Origin: Cunninghamia lanceolata
Taxonomy: Eukaryota; Streptophyta; Pinopsida; Cupressales; Cupressaceae
NCBI GenBank assembly: GCA_027924645.1
Contig: BSBN01000843.1
Location: forward strand, 620,001 to 684,000
Direction: 5' to 3'
DNA length: 64,000 nt
The position numbers and the translations under genes were made by a program. The notes beneath the pieces were generated by a model. That model saw only the letters and a list, made by a program, of their open reading frames with translations, had not been told where the DNA came from and ran no database searches. The first letter of the stretch is position 1, and every line of letters starts with the position of its first letter. Shown here in pieces: positions 1 through 13,814 of the stretch.

Positions 1-18
1 TTTTCACCAGAGGACAGA

Positions 19-58
19 TTTTTTTTGGATTTTTTGTTTTTTTTTTTTTTTTTTTTTT
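19..58. repeat. Poly(T) tract
   Basis: Nearly pure T run, broken by GGA and a G. It lies just past the stop codon of the minus-strand integrase, so on the element's coding strand it is an A-rich tract. Low-complexity sequence; no function is assigned. Confidence 0.9.
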
Positions 59-74
59 GGGAATACTCTGAGGA

Positions 75-1490
75 TCAGGCATAGAACTTCTTGAGATGGA
101 CACTGTTAAGTGGCTCATCTAGAGGAATGCCGTCAGGTGTAGCTAAAGTATAAGCTCCTGATCCATATGCTGCTGTCACAATGAAGGGACCTAACCAGTT
201 AGGCTCAAACTTGCCCTTCTTCTCTCGATCTGCTTGATTTCTCCGATTCTCCTTAAGTACAAGATCACCAACTTGAAACCATCTTTCTTTGATCTTTTTG
301 TTGTAATTACGCCAGAGGCGGTTTTGATAGACATGGAGATGATTAAGTGCGGCAAGGCGCCTCTCATCTAGTAGTTCAAGCTCAGCTAATTTGGAAGTGC
401 GATACTCATCTCCGCCGATCAGGTCCTGCATGGATACTCTGAGGGATGGGATCTCGACCTCTATAGGTAGGATGGCTTCAGAGCCAAAGACCAAGGCATA
501 GGGTGTGGCACCAGTTGGTGTTCTGATACTAGTGCAGTAGGCCCATAGGGCAGGATTGAGTTGTAAGTGCCAATCACGACCAGCTTCATTGACTGTTTTC
601 TTGAGGATTTTGAGAATGGTCTTATTGGAAGCCTCAGCTTGGCCGTTACTCTGCGGATAGTAGGGAGTTGAAAAGCGATGTTGGATATTATATTGTATGC
701 ATAAGGCATAGACATCTTGATTCTTGAATGGTCTCCCATTATCAGTGACAATGGCTTGGGGAATACCATACCGGCATATGAGGTAGTTTAGGATAAACTT
801 GGCTATTTGTTTACCAGTGATATAGGTCATAGGAATGGCTTCCACCCACTTCGTGAAATACTCAGTGGCGGTAATGATAAACTTGTGGCCATTGGAGGAG
901 GAAGGGTGGATTTGTCCTACGAGGTCGAGACCCCATTGAGAAAAAGGCCATGGAGTTGTCACAGGTTGTAACTCATGAGCTGGTGCGTGAATCAAATCTC
1001 CATGCTGCTGACATTGTAGACACTTCTTAGCAAACTGTGCAGCATCTTGCTCTATTGTAGGCCAGTAATAACCTGTTCTGAGTATCTTCTTAGCAAGATT
1101 AGGACCGGTAGAATGTGTGCCACAGACACCTTCGTGTATGTCTCGTAAGGTAGCTTCGGCTTCTTCCGTGTTAAGACATCGTAAGAGGATACCATCGAGA
1201 CTCCGGCGATATAGTGTATCACCCAGAATGATGTAATGAGAGGATCGACGGATAAAGGTTTTGCGTTGGGTGGATGATAGGTCAGGAGGAAAGGTTTTGT
1301 TCTTGAGGTATTCATAGATATCTTCATACCATGGGGAATTGGGACCAACAAGATCGCAGATGATTTCAGTAACAGGAACATCGACGGCTGGTATCAACAA
1401 CTGCTCGATCAAGAATTCACACTTTTGTGTATTTGCAGGCATGTCAATCAGTGATCCTACAGAAGCCATAGAATCCGCAGCTTTGTCATA
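75..1490 (-). pseudogene. Ty3/gypsy (Tat/Ogre-type) integrase with the tail of an archaeal-type RNase H
   Basis: Integrase joins retrotransposon cDNA to the host chromosome. The 464-residue frame has the HHCC zinc-binding region around residues 110-155 (HEGVCGTHS, then CLQCQQHG). The DDE core follows, with first Asp in WGLDLVG, second in VTDNGRPF and Glu in NGQAEASNK, all present. A C-terminal GDLVLKENRR / LGPFIVTAAYGSGAY module closes it. The first residues (MASVGSLIDM) match the last helix of the extra RNase H domain that precedes integrase in Tat/Ogre elements, and this frame stays open upstream only to about 1,490. Reverse transcriptase and gag are missing beyond that, so this is a 5'-truncated fragment. 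The frame itself has no stop, so it may be fairly young. Its 3' LTR would lie before position 1. Lineage assignment is from sequence pattern only. Confidence 0.93.
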
Positions 1491-3507
1491 ACAAGAACAA
1501 CAACACCTAAGATGACATCACCATTACACTAGGAAAGGTGGCACAAGTAGAAGACTTCACTCATCATATGACAAGTCACCATGATGACCATGTGAGAGAA
1601 TTAATTGCACTCCATGACGATGATTAAACACACATCCATGACCTCATTTTCTTGTGAAGACATGGAGTAGGATGAGGGTGATAACTACCTCAAATCCTTT
1701 CCATGACAATAAAAACCAACATCCCAACACAAGGTAAAACTCACTCAAGAGATGGATCAACTAGGAGGTACAAGCCTTCAACCAATTGGAATGACCATGA
1801 GTCAATTTCATGAAAAGTCACACTTCCCAATATAAAAGATGGAATCACTTCCATATCAAGACACCTATTAATGAAGTGTTAGCATGAAGACAACAGAGAA
1901 AGGGGAACAACTTCCATATACATAGTTTCTTCAAGAAAAGTTGAGTACTCATTGTCCAATGACCCTAATACTACAGTTCCCTAGAGGACTATAGTACCCC
2001 AGGACGACTATAGCACCCTAGGAAGACTTCAACGTGCCCCTCTAGTGCCCAATTCTAGTACTAGTTTCTAGTTCTAGCAGTTGTGTCTAGTTCTAGCACA
2101 ATGGTCCAAAATTGGCGTTGGTGTCCAATTTTAGTGTTGTAGTCCAAGCATAGTGTTTGAACAAAAAATTTCCTCAGAACACTTGTTGAGGACTTTGAAT
2201 AGGGGTCCCACAAGGACTCCACCACTAAGGAATTCATCCCTATGCCTCCTATGAACTGATAGAAGATAGAGCAAGTTCCATGAGATGTTTATGAGGTCTC
2301 TAAAGTTGTCAATCTCTAAATGACACAAGATTGACACACTTTCCAACAAGAGAGAATGTCAGAAAGTGGAACACTCTCAAGACAATATGGAGTTCCATAA
2401 GACACCTATCCAATCACACTCAAATCACGTGGGCATATGGACACAGAGAGAAGATGGTAGACAGATCATGGGTACAACCCACCCTACACAACCATTGACA
2501 ACCAACTCAAGATGATTCAACATGTCTATTGAACATCTTAAATAACTACACTACGCACTAAGCCAAATTACAAATTATGAAATAAAGCACTTAGCCAACA
2601 ACAGCCACATAAGAAAAAATGATAAAAGAACACTATGCCCATTCGACACTAATGTTGACATGTACTAAAAGATATAATAGGATCCTTGCCACCTATATGG
2701 GTGAAATGCGATCCAATACTAAGACATCCATAATTATCAATTACAACATTTAATAACATGAAGCTAACATATAAAAATATCATGATTTCAACATTCTAAA
2801 CATGCTAACACCCTCATAGAATGAGGTGTGGAAAAATATCAAATGATATCAAATATGTATTATACTCAAAGGGTCTCATCCTAAATATGGATGGATCATA
2901 ACCCACATCACAAAATAATAAAAAGTGTGATCATAATCTTATTACAATGGCCTCATGGACCCACTTTACAAAGATTATCAAATTACAACTATTAAATGAT
3001 ACAAGAGAAAATATACCAAATCATCTAGCAAGCAGAGCATCCTCCAAGATTGCCTATCCCCAATGGTGATTTAGCACCACCCAACCATGTGGTACCCTCA
3101 GGCCCACCCCACTATCCTAGGAGATGGTCAAATTGGGTACAAGCACACTCACACAATCAAAGAGTACACAACAACACTCACAACAATTAGAAGCATACAA
3201 TCACATATGGAAACTCATGCCAACCAAATATATACTAAGAATACCTCACAAATCAAATATCGAAAAATCATGCCAATTAAATGCATACAAAGCATAGAAT
3301 AATGCCAACACAACATTCATACATAAGGGATTCTCACACCTTCAATGCATTCAAAAGAAGGCATAAATCAATTACCATCATGCATACATATATGAGAGCA
3401 CAATAATCCATCACCATACATGCAGGTGGTCTAAACACATTTCAAATACCAAATCTGAAGAAAACATAGAATGAGAGTACTAGAAATAGAAACAAGGAGT
3501 GTCATTA
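1491..3507. other. Intergenic stretch, no gene seen
   Basis: AT-rich DNA without a credible reading frame; the longest open stretch is 72 codons with no recognisable motif. It contains a patch at 2,000-2,150 rich in CTAG words (CTAGTACTAG, TCTAGTTCTAG), described in the findings. No LTR terminus, PBS or tRNA-like sequence was recognised. Confidence 0.6.
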
Positions 3508-3654
3508 TGATCAAAATCGGATCTAGGATAGCATCCCTATTTTGCATATATTTTAAGTAAATAAATACTCTAACATTCACCAACTCCTAGAGTTGTGAAA
3601 TGCCCTTTACGATCAAAACTGGATCTAGGATAGTATCCACGTTTTGCATGGATA
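3508..3654. repeat. Short direct repeat, about 45 bp twice
   Basis: A segment beginning GATCAAAATCGGATCTAGGA at 3,508-3,551 recurs at 3,610-3,654 with a few substitutions (GATCAAAACTGGATCTAGGA), a spacing of 102 bp. This may be a local tandem duplication or the last two units of a decayed minisatellite. Confidence 0.75.
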
Positions 3655-5635
3655 TCTTAGTTAACATGTTTTATTTTCCCATTTTGTATTGCATTATCAC
3701 TTAATTATTAAACTCTCCAAATGAATTTCTAGTGATCCTTTTGTATTGTGGCAAATGACTAGAGCCCATTCCTTCCCTGTTCATTGCCTCAATCCTATGT
3801 CTAACAATTTAATTTTACAAATTGGGTGTGGCACACAAGCAATGTACAAATTTTCAACATATTATTTTTGACAACATACTCAAAAGATGCAAAATCTCAA
3901 AATAATAGGGAGACTACTAATCCTACATTATTAAACATCATATTAAATTCTAAAATGCAATTTTCATTCTCTTTCTAAATGCAAGCAAAACCATAAAACC
4001 CCCCAAATTGTCCATTAATGGAGCTTGGTTGCTACCTTGCATAATTTTCCATTTTTCATTTTTCAAAATAAGGAAATTTTCAAAAATCTAAATATGACCT
4101 TTTGTCCCAAATATGCACAATAACATACTATTCAAATAAAATTGGGAAAACATGATGTTATAAAAAAAATTATGTAATAACAGTTGTTTTTGGCACTTTT
4201 TCAAAATTTAAAATGCAACTTAAAACATATGAAATCTACCTCTAATTACAACAATCAATTCCTTCAACAAGGAATCCATGAGAACACCACCTATTGTGGC
4301 ATGGCAATGGAGGAATTAAAAATTTAAAATAATGGAGAAAAGGGGGAAAATACCTTCTAGGCAAGCTGTTTAAAATACAATTGGAGAAATTTTGAATCCA
4401 AAGCTTTTCCTACACACACACAAATCTCTGCCAAGCATTCACCACCTATTCAAGAAATGAACAATCCAATCCATTCTTCCAATCTTCTCAATTTTCTTTT
4501 ATTTCCATGGAGCATTAAGAGGGTTTAAGAGGGTTTGAGAGAAAAAATAACAAGTGAAAAATGGAATTTTTTGCTTTATGCACTCCAAAAGCCCTTTTTC
4601 ATTTCTTTTATTTCTTTTTTTCTAATATTTCTAATTTATTTTATTTTTTCAAAATAAATTAAGAGAACAGGTAAATTACCAAATTAAATTAATGCAACTA
4701 ATTCCATAAGGCAATTGCAATATAATACAATCACATTTAATAAAATTTGAACACTCATAATTAAATTAAATTTCCTTTATAATTCAATTCTACTTTCCGA
4801 AAAGCAAATATCTCATTTCGAAGAAAGAATTGAATTCTCTTTAAATTTATTTTAATAGTATAAAATAATGCAATAAACTTTTCCACTAATGTAAAATTAA
4901 TCCTTTTCGATTAAACATTAAAATATTCTGAAAATAAAGAAAAAATGTGTTTTGAGGTAAATTAAAATATAATGCAAAAAGCTAAAGGAAACACATGCAA
5001 AGGACTCAAACACACTTTACGAGTTTCCACAACATGTGGACTCCAGGATTACCACTGATTCAAATCTAGGTTAACACAGGGATTCACAAGACTCATCTTG
5101 CACTCAAACTGAGTGAGATACACACATCTTTTACCCAAAGATGACCATCTCCAATATATAACGACCATTGAGGAAATAATCATGTACCTGCACACTCAGC
5201 TCAAACATTAGGCATACCTGCTCCACATATAATAACTGAAGCAACATAATCCACCCCAATGTGGCATAAATCATAACATGATATAAAATCATCACATCTA
5301 CTATAAATCATCTATGACTAGCATGATCCAAGAACTCGATGCATAATCAACAACATTTCACAATGTTGAAACAATATAATAACCACAACTTAACAGGTAT
5401 AGTGAAAATAGTGAAGCTAAAACACTGTAATGATCTATCATACACAATCGCAGCATATGCATCCCATAATTCATAGTTAGAAACTAATGTCAATACAAAA
5501 CCCTATCAGAAACACCTTGATGATCATCCATAATATGTACCCTCAGAACCCCTCAATGGCACAACAGATCTCATCGGCAAGTTCAGTGCAACGACTCATA
5601 ACATGAGTAACACATAAAACATTGATAAACACTTA
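3655..5635. other. Intergenic stretch, no gene seen
   Basis: Very AT-rich DNA (many A/T homopolymer runs at 4,000-4,980) with no coding potential and no recognised element end. Confidence 0.6.
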
Positions 5636-6401
5636 TTACAACATATAACATATGAATTGAAAGCACACTAGGCAAACACTAGGGAGGGCATTACACCTCA
5701 CGAAGAGCACAAATCTCATCATGTAATTTCGAATAAAGCAAGAATCATCATGACTAACTAGAGAACCAACATGAGATGATAAAGGGATATTATCATAACA
5801 CACAACAGCATCATGTATGTAGAAATGTAACTCACATAAATTACTATCCCTCAGCTCCTTATATGGTGCAACATAAAAAGAACATGAATCTAGGGGTGTC
5901 GAAATAGGGTTATCATGACATGTAGAAACAATAACATCACAAGGCTCAACAACATCATGAATAGCTATAATAATAATGTGTAATATCATCACCATGCAAT
6001 AAAGGATAAGTAATCAAAGATAAACCATCATGGTGTGGATCATTATCACTAAACATAGGAAAGGTGTAATCAAGATGAAGATCACAAACAAGTGAACTGA
6101 TTATATCCAAGAGAAAAGGACAAATACTAACCAACTCTATAAAGGAGGGAAAATCATATACATGATAAAGTATCACCTCCATAGAAAATAAATCCTTATC
6201 CGTAGCATAAAAAGACATGAGAGAATTAAGGATGGAGGAATCAGATTCCAAAAAGGATAAGAACACATCAAAATTAGTAAGGCGTGCATGACAAGAGGCT
6301 AAAGACAAATATCTAAGAGAAGCCATGATGACTGATCTAGCAAGAAAGCATAGTCCAAGAGTGGTTGGGTGGGTATCAAATGATGAAAATCTAAATCCCA
6401 T
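5636..6401 (-). other. Two overlapping minus-strand open frames of unknown nature
   Basis: A 148-codon frame (6,401-5,955) overlaps a 119-codon frame (5,995-5,636) on the same strand, as if one frame of about 255 codons had suffered a single frameshift near 5,960-5,995. The products are rich in Ser, Leu, Asp, His and Cys and show no domain I recognise. This could be a decayed retrotransposon accessory frame or chance open reading in AT-rich DNA. No start or splice signal decides it. Confidence 0.2.
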
Positions 6402-9044
6402 TCAAAATATAACAATAAAGGACAAATAAAAGAATGTATTTAAACCCTAGTCAAGTCTTAAATGAACAATAAACAATTAGAAAAGTCAAATTTGAAACCC
6501 TAATGCAGAAGGAATACACCCTAAGGCCAAATCTTAGGGAGTGTAAGAATGTTAGGTTCACTAAAAATCTAAAGAAATAAAAGCATCTCTACATAAAAAT
6601 CCTAGGAAAATTAATTAAATTGCAATCATAAATAAACCTACCCTAGGATACAAAGCAACTAATATTGATAAACAAATGTGATAATACTACAGGGAATTAA
6701 AACAAACAAAAAAAGGTACTTAGCTCTAATCTTAATGCCAATATGACTATAATAGATTGTGCAAATGATTTTCCAAAATAAGAGCCTAAAATTAATTAAA
6801 CAATGACTTTTGAATTAGAAAATTAAATATATAAAACCCTCAAGGTCAATTTCACATTGCAAAATAAATTTGAAATAGAAGGGTGAAATGAAATTGGTTT
6901 AAGTTTTAAGAAACTTCTATGTGTGAAATTGATCTTCTAGGTTTGTTGTTTGGAACTAATTCACATTGATATCTAGACTTACAATAAGTGGTTGGCAATG
7001 TTGACAAACACCTTTGAGGGCTTTACTAGAGAAGGTATCAAACCCTTAAGCAAGTTGATTTAATAGCTTTTGAACAATGAATGAAGACATGCCAAGCAAC
7101 ATGCAATATGTCTAGTAATGTGCTATTGTGGATGTCTAATGCTAAGTGTTGATGCAATATTGTCCTAGAACTAGTGTGAGAGAGGTTCCCTAGATGATCA
7201 CAATGAGTTAGGGCTTGCCCTTTTCTACAACACCTTATAATACAATTTGAAATATCTCGCACTTAAGTCAACAAGCAATGACTAGTTGGAAGTGGACAAC
7301 ATGGGCCTACTTTTAAATTTCCAATTTAAAAATGTAAGGGTTGCACTACATAATCAAACTAGTGTGGAAAATGATAAATTATGGATCAAGGTTGGGCCCT
7401 TAAGATGTGGGAAGTCAAAATAATGTGCCACTTGCATGCTAGTTGTTGCACAAAAGACAACCTAAGAAAAAACGAGTCCAAAACGAATGGGAAAAGTATG
7501 GGTTTGCAATTTTCACCATTATAAGTAGAAATTAATTAAAAAGTTCATAGAAAGTCTTTGAAAGACCCCAGTACTCTCTTTGCTTAAACATCAAATAGTT
7601 CAACAATTAAATAATCAACAATATTTTTACACTTCATCTATAAATTAGAGATGAATAATTATTTCATTTTTATTAATAGTGACTTACTTTTGACTATTAA
7701 CCTATTTTTAATATTTTAAAATAACTTAACATAAAAGTTTTGTTTTTACTTTCCTTTTAATCATATCCAAACCTAATACAAATCAATTGTAGAATAAGGA
7801 AGATTTTATTTTTATTATTATTACTTTGTTTCTAATCATATCAAACCATTTGGGAGATCGCATGAATGATGGGACTTGATTACTTACGTGAAATGTGGAT
7901 TAAAATCTAGTGCCGTGTTTGAAAGGTGTTACATGTAAACCTTTTACCTAAAAAAATAATGAGAAAAGACTTACCATTCTTTCATTCATCATTACTTGTA
8001 CTCCAAACACTCATTAAGTAACACGTTATGCACACGAAACTTTACCTACAATATGACATCACAGAACTCCAACACTTCCTCAAGTGTGTTATAAATAAAA
8101 ACATCCGCTCACCCAGACATTTGAAAGTTGCCCTAATAAATATAAACATGCTTTTAAGTCATCTAACATTACAATAGAACAGCATTAAAGAGTGTTGCCT
8201 AGCTGCTCCCTTGGATCTCACCTATCTTTACATGTTTTCTTTAAGTCTTTTCATTAAATTGGCATAGAAAAGAAATGGGAAGGGTCCGCCATGGAGTAGG
8301 TTTGTTTCTAAGGTATGGTGCCATTTATTCATTGGGATTAAAAGGATAATGTGGTTGGTGAAATGAAATGATTTTAATTATGTTTACGAGATTAAATGGT
8401 CTATGGATCATTGATTGCGTCGGTTATTTGAGTTGCTCAAAAAATCTTGAGGAAAATGCATTTCATGAGGAAATTTGATCTCCACTAAGTATGTATGATT
8501 GACTATGTACCACTCCTTAAGTTAAATTGATATTAACATTATTTGTTTACATAATCATTTTATTTCATCATTCTTAATCAGTGCAAGATTATGGAAAGGC
8601 ATTTCGTGTATCAAAAGAGTTTTAATTTAAGATTTACCTATACATTTAAGGAAATATGTGTAAGTTGATATCTTACCTTTTTTTATTTTAATATTATAAT
8701 TGTGTAGAGATTAATTTTGATGAATTAGTGTCTTATATATTATTTTGTATAAGGAAATATAATACACCATTTCACAAAAAAGGAAAGTGGAATTATATCA
8801 CACCAAAGTCTAGGTGAGGCAAGCCTTAAACAAAATAAGAGATTAAAAAATAAGCGACTAAACCACTAAGCAATATGATCTATAGATCCAATAGGAGGTG
8901 GTGGATCATAGTCATTAAGCTTTCCCTAACCATTTGGAAGGCCCTGGCCATCAAGAATAGGATCCCACCCTGTAATGGCACCTTCTTCAATTTCCTCTTC
9001 AGGTTGAGGAGTAGCTCTCACTAGATAAATGGCCAAACTTAGAC
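6402..9044. other. Intergenic stretch with one LTR-terminus-like motif
   Basis: No coding region is recognised. At 7,507-7,523 the minus strand reads AATGGTGAAAATTGCAAA, a word that recurs near other apparent LTR ends in this window. On the minus strand, 8,850-9,044 may be the decayed continuation of the gag/protease region that starts at 10,068, but several stops prevent assignment. Confidence 0.5.
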
Positions 9045-10068
9045 AAAGAAATTTTTGAATCCCCATTGCATCGTTGCTAATAATCTTACTTGTAGGAATT
9101 TCTATTGTGCGATTAGCATCCTTTTTACCCTTCCTTTTGTGTGGGTTCTTTTTTAAATGTAGTTTACAACATGAAGATTCTACATGACCATCCCTACCAC
9201 AATGATCACAATGTGTAGATTTCTTTTTAGTGCATGTGGAATTAATTGTCTTGTCTTTTTTAGTGGCCTTAACTACATTAAAATTGAAAGAAGTAGGACA
9301 ACAATCTATCTCAAGATAATGAGCATGTGAGCATTACTCATCTATGTCAACTAGTTTAGAAAGCAACATGGGTTGATGGAGATGATTATGCAAATCTCTT
9401 ATGTGTTTCACTAAGATTTCGACATTGAGCACATATTTACCCATTTGTATAGCTCTTCTACAAAATCCACTAATATATTCTTGTACATTTTGACCTTTTT
9501 ATTACATAAGAAATTGGTATTCCATACTTTATTCTTCCTTATGACATAGTAGATAGAATTATTTCCTAATTAATTGTTTAAAATGATCCCAAGAACATAT
9601 TGAAGTTTGTTTCAAAGCTATAGAAAATAAGAGACTTTGAAACCAAGTAAGGGCATGTTTAGCCGATCTTTTCTTCAAGCATTAGAGTATGCATGCAACA
9701 ATATACCTTAATTTGGTTAACCAATTATCAAACTTCTCTACATCTACTTCACCTTTAAATGACATAATTTGAATCTTTGGTTCCACTTCAAACAAAGGCT
9801 TAATTGGAAGAATTTTATCCACCTTAGGCTCTTCCTTTTCTTCATTTGAATCTTTGTCCAATCTTACTAGAAGGACTTACATAAGGATTTTCATGGTCTC
9901 CAAGGATTGAGAAAGACTCTCAATGACACTTTGTGTCTTAATGAACCTTTCTTCCACATCAAATTCCTATTATATCTCCATTCATCTTAACTCTCTCCTC
10001 CACTCATGTGAGTCAATGTCTCCGTCAAAAGACTATAACTTATTTCCACTTGAATTGGTTGTGGGCAT
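9045..10068 (-). pseudogene. Retrotransposon gag remnant (copy A)
   Basis: Read on the minus strand from an ATG at 10,068 (product begins MPTTNSS), broken pieces resemble the Retrotrans_gag capsid family: a KxxxWLxQLE-like patch near 9,720-9,760, then HALTWFQSL near 9,650. A CCHC zinc knuckle lies at 9,169-9,210 (Cys-Asp-His-Cys ... His ... Cys, spacing CX2CX4HX4C), which would bind RNA in the virus-like particle. Stops and frameshifts occur throughout, so no protein is made. Family type (probably Ty3/gypsy) is inferred from the capsid words; no pol region remains beside it. Confidence 0.75.
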
Positions 10069-10123
10069 GAACCTACACAATGCTCACATCAACAACAACA
10101 AACTCACCAAAAGGAATAAACAT

Positions 10124-10135
10124 GCTCTAATACCA
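10124..10135 (-). other. Primer binding site (initiator-Met tRNA type), copy A
   Basis: The minus strand reads TGGTATTAGAGC, one change from the common plant retrotransposon PBS TGGTATCAGAGC. It lies two bases from a possible LTR end (…AAAACA) and about 55 bp upstream of the gag ATG, as expected for minus-strand reverse transcription priming. Confidence 0.75.
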
Positions 10136-10137
10136 CT

Positions 10138-10945
10138 TGTTTTATAAACTATCAAGGCTATACCTCAAATTATCCACAGACTTATGGAATGTAGATATAG
10201 TTAAACTATGAGAGCAACTAAATGACTAAAAATTATGAAATATCAAATTTGTGATGAAGAATAAGAAAATAGAGAGCAACACCATAAATAATGGAGACAC
10301 TAGAAATAGCATGGAGAACCCCCTTAGGGTAAAAATCAAACAAAATCTAAGTCACACTAACTTAAGTACTTCAATACAAATTCAATATAATCGTCTTAAC
10401 TCAAAGATCTCTAAAAACTCTCCCCAAGATCAATTCATAGCTCTCCTGTGAAATAATTAGTCATACAATCAAAACATGAGAACAAAGCTCACAAATAACT
10501 CCCAACTAAGAGACACAGAACTCTACAAGCATTTTAGTTTATTTAAATTAGTTATTATGTACATCATTTCCATCTAGGCAATAATTTTTCCCATACAATA
10601 TAGCATTTATGAGGCCAATAATGAGTAGCACCAAGTCTACAATGATATCTCCTCTACCAAAGATTGTTTGAAAAATGTCACATATTATCCCAAACATTCT
10701 CAAGCATCATAGAAGTAGGCCACTCTCTAGAAATGTTCCATGAAGTTCGAAACTAGATCCATTTTTAGATTACTAGACTCCTATTATGTGTGGAAATGGA
10801 ATAGGGCTAAGATAAAACTTTATTTTCCAACTTCCACATAAAAATCATCAACTTACACACCAATCAATGCATCAAGGATAACTTATTTGTCATGGGTCCA
10901 TAACATCAGGGAGAATCACATGGGTATGTGATTTTCACCATTATA
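10138..10945 (-). mobile_element. Probable LTR beside gag remnant A
   Basis: Next to the PBS the plus strand begins TGTTTTATAAAC, and a candidate other end lies at the word ATTTTCACCATTATA (10,931-10,945). On the minus strand this gives TATAATGGTGAAAAT…AAAACA, close to a TG…CA frame. Similarity to copy B continues past this point to 11,335, so the outer boundary is uncertain and the LTR may be longer. Confidence 0.45.
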
Positions 10946-11335
10946 TTTTTCCCTAACTTTGACATGCACGTGAACTACTATGAGGATGCATTTCAAAGAA
11001 AATAAAGTAGTCAACATGGAAATTAAATATTTCATACTCATAAAGGATACATATAAGGATGTAAATTGTGTGTACTCTCCTCACCATAAGTGCTTCATCT
11101 TAGGAAACTGCAAGCTCAAAATAAAATGTTCCACTGACTAGCATTTTTCTAGCATTTTAAAATAAGCATAATCACAAATTATAAAAATGTCTACAAACAA
11201 AAACGTAACAAGAGTAGGGTAAGAGGTTCCAACTAAGTGTCCAAAGTAGTAGGATTTTGATTAAGTAGAGATGAGAAAGGTCTCCAACCAAATGGAAAGC
11301 AATTCTATGCAAAGGAGGCACCAAAGGACTCTAAC

Positions 11336-13814
11336 CATGCAAAACAATTGACTCTACAGAACAAGTGATAAGGACTTTGGCTATGTATAAAAAGTGAGGT
11401 AATTTGTTTAAAAGTGGTGATAAGGCTCTATTTGGTATTGAAAATGACCATAAATTTGATAAGTGTATAATTACAATCATAATCATGAAGGAGTTTTAGT
11501 GATAATTATGCCTCTCCAATTGGTCGCATGCAAAGGATGCAAGGAATTGGAGGTAAGGATAAAGAATAAAATATAATATCATATAAAGCACCACAAGCAT
11601 GTAATAAATGTCAATGATAACATTATGTGTCATTCAAATAAGGTATATCAAGTGATAAGTAGGAGATAAGCATGTAAGCACATAGAATAAAGGGTTGTAA
11701 GATGCCCTCAATTTGCCCCAAATGGTGAGGCAACACAAGCTATAACATATACAATAAATCTTGAGAGCATAAAAAATATCATTTGATATGTAAAAAATGA
11801 TAGTTACAACATGTAAAGTAATAATAGATAAACATATTCAATAATATGTGAGCATGAAGGCACATGAGATATGTAAGAGATAAGGTCAAGTTAAAAGATA
11901 GAAATATGAGCTTAGGTGTTATATTATATTTAATCTAAGTACAAATCACTTTCTATGTGCTACTTTATTTAGTTAATCTAATAATAACTAAAAATGTACT
12001 ATAAATTATCAAATATCATATTACTACGCTAAATAATAGTAACACAAAAGTTGGGGAATGACTTAAATGTAACTAGAAATGGACAAAGAAAGGTTTGGAG
12101 ACATTTCTATTTTGTTGGAAGATGGTATAGTAGGTTGGAATAGGTTATGGATAAGTTTTGGACTGCCATAGAAGGCTTCTAGAGGTGTCAACACTAGTGT
12201 CTAGGTCCTAGACACTAGATCCCGACAATCTAGTGTCAGTGTCTGAGAAACTAGGACTAGTTTCTAGCTAGCTAGCACTAGTGACGTACATAGATGTTGG
12301 TGCCTTCAACTCTAGTTCTCTTAAAATTTTATGATGTGTCTCGCCCATTTTTTAGAAGCTTTATTACATGTGCAAATATTCTTTATCACCTCATAGAAAG
12401 TAATAAATGACAATAGAAGCCTAGATGAGGGATAAAAATGGTTGTGAGCTATTAGAAAAAATCCTTAGTCGATCCCTTAATCAACTTATTCTAGCCTCCA
12501 CATGTAGCTCATGGAAATAATGGAGTGTTGGACCTCTAAGTGCTCACAGTGAAGTGATGTGTGCAAATATTTAATGCATATGAAACCCAAGAATGGCTTG
12601 TAGATATGAAGACATCTAAAGGGAATTCAAGAGAATAGGAAAAATGTAAGTATATTTTTGCAACTAGGGTTTTTGGGCTCTAATGGAGGATTCCCTAGCT
12701 ATGGCAATTGGGAAAATTAACGGGAATGGTGAGGAATGTGACAAAAGAGTGAGAACTATCAAAAATGGAAAGATGGGATGAAGATTTTAGAGGTGAAGGG
12801 TGTGTAGAAGACTAAGAAACCCCTAGAACACACTCATAGTAGAAGTATTCACACAATGGTAGATTAACAATGCTACCTAGAAAGTGTAGAAAGTAATAGT
12901 GAATAGCAAGAGTAGAGAGAGTGAGAAATCCCAAAATGAGGTTAAACTAGGTTTATAGAGATTTCTCAAGAAAACACCCATTAGATAAATGTAGTAAGGG
13001 TTTCCAATAGTCAGGAGGACCCAAAATTCAAATTAGGAGTTAGACACCAATGTTCAGGGGTGTTGGTGTCTTTTAGACACCAAGATTCTAGACTTCAAGA
13101 GATGGTTAAAGATAAGATTTTGAGTATTTTCATGAGTGCATTTTTTTAGGGTAGGTATGGTCAGGGAATTGGCAAAATTAAACCTAAAACATGACTATGG
13201 GCATGTACACTCAAATGAATGCAAAAACATAATGTGAAGATTGTAAAGTATGCAATTTTCAGCCTCACATTTCCCCCCACTTTAGTGGGTTGATGGAACT
13301 AAGTTAATAAGTATGATAAAGTAAAGTACATTGCATAAATTATTATTTTTTGTAAATGATACTATAAAAAATCATATATAAGAGCTCATGCTCTTAATTT
13401 TTCCTTCACTTCAATGTACACTCTAAATTTGTAATCCCAAGGAAAATTAAGACAAATTACTAATCAACAAGAAGAATTATGCTAAGAGATAATAGAAGAA
13501 ATATGTTAAAATAAACTGAAACATTTCTTTTAATAGCCTAGTTCTTAATAAGAGTCTATAACTATGCAACTTATAGGACAACTTAGTTTGTGAGAAAGAA
13601 TAAATAATTTGATTACCTTCCTCAATCCAATCCAAACCATAGGGCTTAGGGAATTAAAATGTCTTTAAACTAAATTTCTCAACCAAGCTTTATGAAATCA
13701 AGTTAGTTTGTAAGAAAAAATAAAATAAAGCATCAATCTTAACATCATTGACAAAAATATTAATGTTAAACAATGCTTCTTTGGCTACCAAACCAACCTT
13801 TCTAGTTGTGCAAA
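11336..13814. other. Intergenic stretch with LTR-end and PPT-like signals
   Basis: No coding region. At 13,270-13,285 the plus strand TTTCCCCCCACTTTAG is, on the minus strand, a purine tract AAAGTGGGGGGAAA directly followed by TGTGAGGCTGAAAATTGCAT. This looks like a polypurine tract and the start of a minus-strand 3' LTR lying below 13,270. A CTAG-rich patch occupies 12,176-12,300. Confidence 0.45.

Larger units (their letters stand above)
9045..11335 (-). repeat. Diverged duplicate A of a retrotransposon gag-leader-LTR segment
   Basis: This segment and the one at 13,815-16,532 are homologous along almost their whole length in the same orientation. Both contain a minus-strand gag remnant, a primer-binding-site-like word and LTR-like DNA. 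Copy B carries about 400 bp extra near 15,340-15,740. Substitutions and small indels are many, so both copies are old. They are most simply two insertions, or one tandem duplication, of the same family. Confidence 0.8.

Noticed and set aside
461..769. Minus-strand frame of 102 codons, and similar frames inside the integrase, Ogre-like LTR frames, gag and RT regions
   Set aside because: They are other-frame shadows of the retrotransposon genes and carry no domain of their own.
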